From NCBI GenBank assembly GCA_905373625.1, contig CAJPTS010000140.1:1-5079 (forward strand): a DNA stretch of 5,079 bases, read 5' to 3'. The translations under genes were made by a program, and so were the position numbers. The notes beneath the pieces are model-generated. The model saw only the letters and a list, made by a program, of their open reading frames with translations, did no database searches and had not been told where the DNA came from. This document shows positions 1 through 5,079 of the stretch, in pieces. Origin of the DNA: Bacteroidia bacterium (GTDB taxonomy: Bacteria; Bacteroidota; Bacteroidia; Bacteroidales; CAJPTX01). Within the stretch, counting starts at the first letter, position 1. Each line of letters starts with the position of its first letter.

Positions 1-1008
1 CCCTTTTAACAAGCTGAAATAAGATGACGAGAATGACTTTGCGGGATTAAGTATCATGTAGAACAAGCCCATATAGCCAATGAGCGCTTCGGGACTAATC
101 GCCTGCGTGGGTGCAAAGACTAAACTACCGCCGTACCACAACACCCCGCCCATGACCACCGTGCCAAGAAATTCACTTAAGGGACTGGCAAGGTCTTGTC
201 GCCTACTTATGTGCATTGCCATTCGAGTATAATCTGCATTCTGCTTGACAAATCGTTGATAACTTTTCTTTTCAGCATTGAATGCTTTGACAATACGAAG
301 CCCGCCCAAAGTTTCTTCAATCAGAGCGAAAATCGTTCCCAACATCTGCTGCGTCTGCGATGAGCTCTGCTTTAGATTTTTACCGATACGACCGATTATA
401 AGCCCCGAAATGGGAAGTAATACAAAGACAAAAAGGGTTAGGTGTGGGCTTATTAGCAATAGCCCGATCAAATGTACAATGATGATGACGGGTTCTTTGA
501 AAAACATGCCCATGGAACGCATGATGGAATATTCAATCTCTCCGACATCATTAGACATTTTGCTCATAATATCTCCTTTTCGTTCTTCTGTATAGTAGCC
601 GAGCGGGAGGTGTAGTATTTTGTCAAATAATTGGTTTCGTAAGTTACGCACTATGCCCAGACGCATCGGCGCTAGATGCCACGCCGCAATGTATGTAAAT
701 AAGTTTTTCAATAGGGCGTTTATCGCGACAAAAAGGATGACCACCAGTAGTGCGGTCTCTCTGCCATGAAGGCGGATTACTTCACTCACGTAATAGTAAA
801 GCGTATTGGTAAGTGCGTCTACGGTAAAGTGAAATTCTGGCTTCACCTCAACGAGCGGCATAGTACCAAATAGGACGCCAAGAAATGGGATGAGTAATGA
901 AAGCGAGAAGAGCGAAAAAAAGGCGCTCAGAATATTAAAGACAATATTTGCGGCAGCCCGCCACTTAAAGGGTAACAGGTAACGCAACAATCGCTTTAAA
1001 TCCTTCAT
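1..1008 (-). CDS. MsbA-like ABC exporter, permease half, 3' end outside window
   Basis: This is the N-terminal transmembrane domain of a type IV (MsbA/LmrA-like) ABC half-transporter of the inner membrane. The frame is open for 336 codons from the ATG at 1008 to base 1. By eye, six helices lie near residues 17-47, 84-113, 165-186, 188-208, 277-298 and 305-324. The first intracellular loop reads LGYYTEERKGDIMSKMSNDV (136-155) and the second EETLGGLRIVKAFNAE (231-246); these are the coupling-helix regions that contact the ATPase. ILNPAKSF (319-326) and the final LLKG lead into the linker. The ATPase domain (Walker A, signature, Walker B) should follow outside the window; the family is usually about 580-610 aa. 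The start is well placed because MKDLKRLLRYLLPFKW resembles the usual N-terminal elbow helix. The ATG overlaps the purB stop, which suggests translational coupling. The substrate cannot be read from this half: lipid A or another lipid is possible, and a multidrug role is equally open. Confidence 0.93.
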   Translation of the reverse strand, partial: MKDLKRLLRYLLPFKWRAAANIVFNILSAFFSLFSLSLLIPFLGVLFGTMPLVEVKPEFHFTVDALTNTLYYYVSEVIRLHGRETALLVVILFVAINALLKNLFTYIAAWHLAPMRLGIVRNLRNQLFDKILHLPLGYYTEERKGDIMSKMSNDVGEIEYSIMRSMGMFFKEPVIIIVHLIGLLLISPHLTLFVFVLLPISGLIIGRIGKNLKQSSSQTQQMLGTIFALIEETLGGLRIVKAFNAEKKSYQRFVKQNADYTRMAMHISRRQDLASPLSEFLGTVVMGGVLWYGGSLVFAPTQAISPEALIGYMGLFYMILNPAKSFSSSYFSLLKG

Positions 1009-1025
1009 TTGTTTTCAGTATCCTT
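1005..1025 (-). promoter_or_regulatory. ATGA stop/start overlap with weak purine-rich ribosome site
   Basis: The purB TGA (1007-1005) shares bases with the transporter ATG (1008-1006). An AAGGA element at 1025-1021 sits 12 bases upstream of the ATG. That is longer than the usual Shine-Dalgarno spacing, and the bases between are A-rich (TACTGAAAACAA). The geometry supports termination-reinitiation coupling from purB, with the AAGGA as a possible helper. Those bases also encode purB lysine codons, so the match may be incidental. Confidence 0.5.
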
Positions 1026-2384
1026 CTTCAGAGAACTTGGTAAGACACCTGTATATGTGTATGGACTTAACTTTCGGAGCTCCTCCTTAACGGTAGCTTT
1101 TACATTGAGGTGGTCAATGAAATACTCCACAGCTTCGCGGTTAGGTCTGGTCTCTCGTCTCGAGAGCTCTTTCAACAATTCGTAAGCATTGGGCACTCCT
1201 TCGCGGCGCAAAATCACTTGGATGCCTTCAGCCACTACTTCCCAATGCGCTTCGAGATCGTGCTCTAGCGCTTCATGGTGAAGCGAGATCCTGCTCAAGC
1301 CCTTCTTTACTGAGAGTAATGCAATTAGTGTGTGCCCGAGCGGAACACCAATATTGCGAATGACGGTACTGTCTGTAAGGTCTCGTTGCAAACGGCTAAC
1401 GGGCAATTTTACAGCTAGATGCTCAAAGAGAGCATTTGCAATACCGAGATTCCCTTCAGCATTCTCAAAGTCGATGGGATTCACTTTATGTGGCATCGCT
1501 GATGAGCCTACTTCATTTGCAACAATGGTCTGCTTAAAGTAGTCCATGGAGATATAAGACCATATATCTCTGCAAAAGTCGATCAATATGGTATTGATAC
1601 GTCGCAAGCCATCGAAAATGGCCGCCAGATTATCATAGTTATCAATCTGCGTGGTGATCTCACTACGCGTAAGTCCGAGCTTCTCGTTGACGAAATGGTT
1701 AGCAAATGACTCCCAATCGATATTAGGATAAGCGGCGTGATGCGCATTAAAATTACCTGTAGCCCCGCCGAATTTCGCAGGTGCTGGGATGCTTCTTAGC
1801 TGCTCAAGCTGCACTCTTAGTCGGGAGGTATATACTGCGATCTCCTTCCCGAGAATTGTGGGTGATGCAGGCTGCCCATGGGTTCGTGCCAGCATAGGTA
1901 CGTTAATCCATGCATTTACTAGCGCATCTAAGCGCTGTAACACCTCTAGGAGCTCAGGATAATAAACCGCGTGTATGGCATCTTTTAGCATACAGGGGAA
2001 GGCAGTATTATTGATATCCTGACTAGTAAGTCCGAAATGGACAAACTCGGCAAATTCCTCTATGTGCAACTCGGCAAACTTATCTCGGATATAGTATTCG
2101 ACGGACTTGACATCATGATTTGTTTGCTTCTCGATGCCTTTAATAAGGAGCGCTTGTGTATCGTCAAAATCTAGGTAAAGCGTACGAAGTTCATCAATTT
2201 TTGCCTTAGGAAAGGCGACCAATTGCGGGAGAGGGATCTCACAGAGCGCTATGAAATACTCAATTTCGATAATCAGTCTGTAACGAATGAGCGCATACTC
2301 CGAGAAATACTTTCTTAATTCCTCAGTTTTTTTCTGATATCGCCCGTCTAGCGGTGACAATGCGTGTAAAGCCTCGTTACTCAT
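1005..2384 (-). CDS. purB: Adenylosuccinate lyase
   Basis: This cytoplasmic enzyme of the fumarase/aspartase superfamily acts twice in purine synthesis. It splits SAICAR to AICAR plus fumarate, and adenylosuccinate to AMP plus fumarate. The 459-aa length matches the E. coli-type PurB (456 aa), and the alignment runs end to end from SPLDGRY (residues 10-16) to SPYTYTG (440-446). Substrate-site motifs are TNHDVKSVEYY (88-98) and TSQDINNTA (120-128). The general-acid histidine is probably H169 in ARTHGQPASPT. The superfamily signature GSSAMPHKVNPIDFENAEGN spans 293-312, with the likely catalytic serine S294 plus K300 and N302. LPVSRLQRDLTDSTV (327-341) is also conserved. No key residue is missing. 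The ATG at 2384 puts the family N-terminus in place. It lies 41 bases after infB with an A/T-rich leader and no clear Shine-Dalgarno. The tail after residue 446 (LPSSLKKDTENK) is poorly conserved. Its stop overlaps the next gene. Confidence 0.98.
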   Translation of the reverse strand: MSNEALHALSPLDGRYQKKTEELRKYFSEYALIRYRLIIEIEYFIALCEIPLPQLVAFPKAKIDELRTLYLDFDDTQALLIKGIEKQTNHDVKSVEYYIRDKFAELHIEEFAEFVHFGLTSQDINNTAFPCMLKDAIHAVYYPELLEVLQRLDALVNAWINVPMLARTHGQPASPTILGKEIAVYTSRLRVQLEQLRSIPAPAKFGGATGNFNAHHAAYPNIDWESFANHFVNEKLGLTRSEITTQIDNYDNLAAIFDGLRRINTILIDFCRDIWSYISMDYFKQTIVANEVGSSAMPHKVNPIDFENAEGNLGIANALFEHLAVKLPVSRLQRDLTDSTVIRNIGVPLGHTLIALLSVKKGLSRISLHHEALEHDLEAHWEVVAEGIQVILRREGVPNAYELLKELSRRETRPNREAVEYFIDHLNVKATVKEELRKLSPYTYTGVLPSSLKKDTENK

Positions 2385-2392
2385 TATTTCAT
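2384..2392 (-). promoter_or_regulatory. Two-codon reading frame touching the purB start
   Basis: On the coding strand the bases before purB read ATG AAA TAA TG. A Met-Lys-stop frame therefore ends one base into the purB ATG, giving a TAATG stop/start junction. It follows a run of A, a favourable setting for ribosome loading in Bacteroidota. It could act as a minimal upstream frame that re-delivers ribosomes to purB, or it could be chance in an A/T-rich leader. The arrangement is seen directly; any function is inference. Confidence 0.2.
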
Positions 2393-2425
2393 TTTTTTAT
2401 GACCTCTCGCGCAAATCGCAGCGGG
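2385..2425 (-). other. infB-purB intergenic spacer
   Basis: These 41 bases between the infB stop and the purB ATG are GC-rich in the infB-proximal half and A/T-rich next to purB, including a run of seven A on the coding strand. I see no convincing terminator: the possible stem (AGCG/CGCT, starting inside the last infB codons) is only 4 bp and has no T-tract after it. I see no Bacteroidota -33/-7 promoter pair either, since only an isolated TTTG occurs. The simplest reading is read-through from infB into purB. Confidence 0.6.
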
Positions 2426-5079
2426 CTACGCTAATGTACGTTTCACCTCGGTTTCACGATAAGCCTCAATTAGATCGCCTACCTTAATATCGTTGTAATT
2501 TTTCACACTGATACCACATTCCTGCCCGACAGCCACTTCCTTTGCTTCGTCCTTGAAATGTTTTAAGGTAAGCAGCTCGCTACTATACACTACAATACCG
2601 TCTCGGATTATCCTCACCTTAGCGCCTCGCAGGATTTTCCCTTCACGCACCATACAGCCAGCAATTGTCCCGACTTTTGAGATGTGGAAGGTCTCTCGTA
2701 CTTCGGCTGTACCCAGAATTTCCTCTTTCAACTCAGGCGCCAACATACCCTCCATGGCTTGTTTTATCTCCTCTATGGCGTCGTAAATAATGGAATAGAG
2801 GTGAATATCTATATTCTTTTCCGAAGCTAGTCGCTTTGCTTCTTGGCTGGGACGCACTTGGAATCCGACTATGACGGCATTAGAAGATTCGGCCAAAGAG
2901 ACATCAGTTTCTGTAATCTGCCCGACGCCCTTAAATATTATCTGTACTTGTATTTCGTCAGTCGATAACTTAAGTAGTGCATCTGACAAAGCTTCAACCG
3001 AACCGTCCACATCTGCCTTGAGAATAATATTAAGCTCTTTGAAATTGCCGATAGCGATTCGTCGTCCTATCTCATCGAGCGAGATAGGTTTGCGTGCACT
3101 CATCTCTTGCATACGGCGGATTTTACCGATTTTGGTAGCCATTTCGCGGGCTTCCTTATCGTTTTCTACCACTAAGAGGTTATCTCCTGCCTGCGGTGTA
3201 CCATTAAGTCCTATAACCATTGCGGGCATTGAAGGACCTACGGCGTCAACCCCCTTCTTGTTCGTATCTCCTGGAATATGCAACGAGCGGACACGACCGA
3301 AGAACTGACCTGCTACGATTCGATCTCCTTTATGCAAAGTCCCATTACGGACAATGACATTAACGCAACTACCGAGCCCTTTTTCTTTTGACGACTCCAA
3401 TACAACGGCGTCAGCTCGTCTCTCAGGATTTGCTTTCAGCTCCATCAGACTCGCTTCAAGCAAGACCTTTTCTAGGAGTTTGTCGATGTTAAGCCCTTGT
3501 CGTGCCGAGATCTCTTGGCTTTGGTACTTTCCACCGTATTCTTCTACGAGGTAGTTCATATTTGCGAGTTCATCTAACACGCGCTTCGGGTTAGCATCCG
3601 CCATATCAATTTTGTTGATAGCGAAGACTATATGTACGCCATTGCTCGCCGCATGGTTAATAGCTTCCACGGTCTGTGGCTGCACCCCTTCCACGGCAGA
3701 GATTACAATAATGGCGACATCTGCAATTTTAGCCCCGCGAGAGCGCATGGCAGTAAAAGCCTCGTGCCCTGGAGTGTCTACCAGAACCATTTGCTCGCCT
3801 GAGGCCAGAGTAACAATATCGGCAGTGATGCTTTGGGTTATATCTCCCGCCTCTTTCTTTACGCGATTCGTAATCTTGTTACACAGTGATGTTTTCCCAT
3901 GATCGACGTGTCCGAATACAGAGAATATGGGGATACGCGGTTTCAAGTCTTCGGGTCGGTCTTCTACATTACCTAGCTCGTCTTCGAGTGTAGGACCGAC
4001 AAATTCCACTTTATAGCCGAACTCATCGGCAACGAGTACTAGCGCTTCACCGTCAAGACGTTGATTGATAGAGACCATTAGATCTAGTCCTAAGCAAGCA
4101 TCAATCACCTCATTTACAGGGACGTCCATCATGCCCGCAAGCTCATTTACCGAGACAAATTCGCTCACTTGTAGCGTCTTGCGTGCTTCTTCGTTTCTCA
4201 GATTTTCTTCTTCACGGCGAGCCTCTAGGAGACTTCGTTTTTCTTTCCGATAGTTCACACTTTTCGACAATGGACTCTGAGCCGCAAGCCGTGCACGCGT
4301 TTCTTTCAGACGCTCGTTAACAACGTCCTGTGTAATCTCTTGGCGTTGTACAGGTTGTGGTTTTTTATTATTCTTCTTTTTGCGCCGCTCTTGGTCATGC
4401 TGCGGCATATTATTTCCACTTCGTTGTTGTTGCCCTTGTCGCTGTTGGAATTGCTGTCTTTGCTCTGCATTCTGTATTTGTGGCGCGTCTTCGCTACTCC
4501 CTACTTTCTTGCGTCTTCTCCTCTTTTGAATTCCACCACCAGGCGTTGCACTTGCCTCGGGCTTACGCCGAGTTTTATCTGCTAAAGTATCGAGATCAAT
4601 TTTCCCGACCACCGTAGTCCCTGCAAGCTTAGTAACATTTGTCCGATAGACCTCAGACTCAAGCTGTGGTTTCTTTTCCTCGGCTTTTACCTCGGGGACA
4701 GCTTCCGTCGCTTTATTCTCATTGGTCGTATCAGACGGCGCAGGAGTTTCAACTTTCTTTACTTCGGGTTTGGCCTCAAACTGTTTATGCTTACCGTGCT
4801 TGTTCGTTTGCTCGGTAATCTCAATTTTCCCAATTATACGTGGCTGAGGTTTATTAGGCGCGGCAGTCTCACTTGCATCTTTCGGCTTTTCACTTTGTTG
4901 CACCGTCTTTTTTACAGCGTTGGTATCCTCTTTTTTCGCCTCAACTTTCTGCTGTTCGCTCTTTGCTTCCGCTTTGGTACTCTTTTGCGTTTTAGCGTCT
5001 GCTTCTTTCGTGTCAGGAGTCTCTGGTTGCGTAACTGCTTCTTTTTGTTCTATAGCATCCTTTTGTGGCACGTCAAGCT
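2426..5079 (-). CDS. infB: Translation initiation factor IF-2, 5' end outside window
   Basis: IF-2 is a cytoplasmic GTPase that binds fMet-tRNA on the 30S subunit and promotes 50S joining. Numbering from the GTG at 5071, residues 1-300 are low-complexity and K/E/A/Q/R-rich, and about 301-358 form the Bacteroidota-type N2 domain (EFVSVNELAGMMDVPVNEV). The G domain holds GHVDHGKT (387-394), DTPGH (432-436), NKID (486-489) and SAR (522-524). A beta-barrel domain II follows (about 547-650), then domain III (about 660-765, with KADVDGSVEALSD), then the fMet-tRNA-binding C2 domain (about 785-880, with GTIAGCMV and ECGISVKNYNDIKVGD). The stop is TAG. The frame stays open upstream of 5071 (codons CTT GAC precede the GTG), and the usual N-terminal helical domain of about 70-110 residues is missing. 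The GTG is therefore probably an internal valine and the gene starts beyond the window. Several G-domain positions differ from consensus (see findings). Family assignment is certain; the start is unknown. Confidence 0.98.
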   Translation of the reverse strand, partial: LDVPQKDAIEQKEAVTQPETPDTKEADAKTQKSTKAEAKSEQQKVEAKKEDTNAVKKTVQQSEKPKDASETAAPNKPQPRIIGKIEITEQTNKHGKHKQFEAKPEVKKVETPAPSDTTNENKATEAVPEVKAEEKKPQLESEVYRTNVTKLAGTTVVGKIDLDTLADKTRRKPEASATPGGGIQKRRRRKKVGSSEDAPQIQNAEQRQQFQQRQGQQQRSGNNMPQHDQERRKKKNNKKPQPVQRQEITQDVVNERLKETRARLAAQSPLSKSVNYRKEKRSLLEARREEENLRNEEARKTLQVSEFVSVNELAGMMDVPVNEVIDACLGLDLMVSINQRLDGEALVLVADEFGYKVEFVGPTLEDELGNVEDRPEDLKPRIPIFSVFGHVDHGKTSLCNKITNRVKKEAGDITQSITADIVTLASGEQMVLVDTPGHEAFTAMRSRGAKIADVAIIVISAVEGVQPQTVEAINHAASNGVHIVFAINKIDMADANPKRVLDELANMNYLVEEYGGKYQSQEISARQGLNIDKLLEKVLLEASLMELKANPERRADAVVLESSKEKGLGSCVNVIVRNGTLHKGDRIVAGQFFGRVRSLHIPGDTNKKGVDAVGPSMPAMVIGLNGTPQAGDNLLVVENDKEAREMATKIGKIRRMQEMSARKPISLDEIGRRIAIGNFKELNIILKADVDGSVEALSDALLKLSTDEIQVQIIFKGVGQITETDVSLAESSNAVIVGFQVRPSQEAKRLASEKNIDIHLYSIIYDAIEEIKQAMEGMLAPELKEEILGTAEVRETFHISKVGTIAGCMVREGKILRGAKVRIIRDGIVVYSSELLTLKHFKDEAKEVAVGQECGISVKNYNDIKVGDLIEAYRETEVKRTLA
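4337..4480 (-). other. Gln/Arg/Asn/Lys-rich low-complexity tract inside IF-2
   Basis: Residues 198-245 of the IF-2 frame are dominated by Q, R, N and K (for example QRQQFQQRQGQQQR, then RRKKKNNKK). The tract links the acidic/lysine-rich N-terminal region to the helical part before the N2 domain. It is predicted by eye to be disordered and strongly basic, which would suit contact with rRNA. Bacteroidota IF-2 proteins usually have a basic, variable linker at this place, so this is an ordinary but compositionally extreme example. Confidence 0.65.
4592..4837 (-). repeat. Two copies of a GKI(E/D) motif in the IF-2 disordered region
   Basis: Residues 79-85 (IIGKIEI, bases 4837-4817) and 154-160 (VVGKIDL, bases 4612-4592) are near-copies 75 residues apart. 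Both are flanked by otherwise low-complexity K/E/P/T-rich sequence. The underlying DNA shares an identical 11-base core, GGGAAAATTGA. From memory, Bacteroidota IF-2 proteins often carry a VVGKIDL-like motif followed by KTR, and the second copy fits that (DKTRRKPE follows). The role is unknown; a short binding motif or a strand-forming element are both possible. Confidence 0.6.

Noticed and set aside
278..595. 105-codon open frame on the plus strand
   Set aside because: It is antisense to the conserved transmembrane domain of the ABC exporter, which reads without interruption on the minus strand.
2401..2440. Possible terminator hairpin after infB
   Set aside because: The best stem (AGCG/CGCT) is only four base pairs, includes coding bases of infB, and is not followed by a T-tract on the coding strand.
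2393..2460. Possible Bacteroidota promoter before purB
   Set aside because: A TTTG occurs (ATTTGCGC), but the TA of the -7 element is absent and there is no TTG-type -33 element at the right distance.
2871..3308. 145-codon open frame on the plus strand opposite infB
   Set aside because: It lies entirely antisense to conserved IF-2 domains II and III. Its translation is serine/isoleucine-rich with no recognisable family, as expected for a shadow frame.
4337..4480. Tandem DNA repeat in the Gln-rich tract of infB
   Set aside because: The Gln/Arg codons cluster, but there is no regular repeat unit. It is protein-level low complexity rather than a true tandem array.
4340..4617. Two overlapping plus-strand frames with hydrophobic, membrane-like translations
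   Set aside because: They are the complement of the Lys/Gln-rich IF-2 linker. Reversed Lys and Gln codons read as Phe, Leu and Cys, so the hydrophobicity is an artefact.

Overview
The window looks like chromosomal DNA from a member of the Bacteroidota, most likely order Bacteroidales and perhaps Porphyromonas-like. I infer this from three protein families whose wording matches what I remember of Bacteroidales homologs, from A/T-rich leaders without strong Shine-Dalgarno sites, and from a mid-range GC content. No database search was possible, so the genus is a guess.

All three genes lie on the minus strand and are read from high to low coordinates. At the right edge is infB (translation initiation factor IF-2). 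It enters the window already in its disordered, charged N-terminal region and ends at 2426; its true start is outside the window. A 41-base gap (2385-2425) follows. Next is a complete purB (adenylosuccinate lyase, 459 aa, 1005-2384). Its stop overlaps the start of the third gene in an ATGA junction at 1005-1008. The third gene is the transmembrane half of an MsbA-like ABC exporter and runs off the left edge at base 1, before its ATPase domain. It is open for 336 codons.

The window is almost entirely coding. There is no stretch of 300 bases without a gene, and I see no tRNA, rRNA, CRISPR array, insertion sequence or prophage. The spacing suggests one transcription unit joining a translation factor, a purine-biosynthesis enzyme and a membrane exporter. 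The products do not form a pathway; the shared theme is growth-linked housekeeping.

I do not see a new biological system here. The most notable signal is that this IF-2 departs from the family consensus at several normally near-invariant G-domain positions, especially switch I, while its nucleotide-binding motifs and tRNA-binding C-terminal domain look intact. Smaller points are a repeated GKI(E/D) motif in its disordered N-terminus, a two-codon reading frame touching the purB start, and an unusual gene order.
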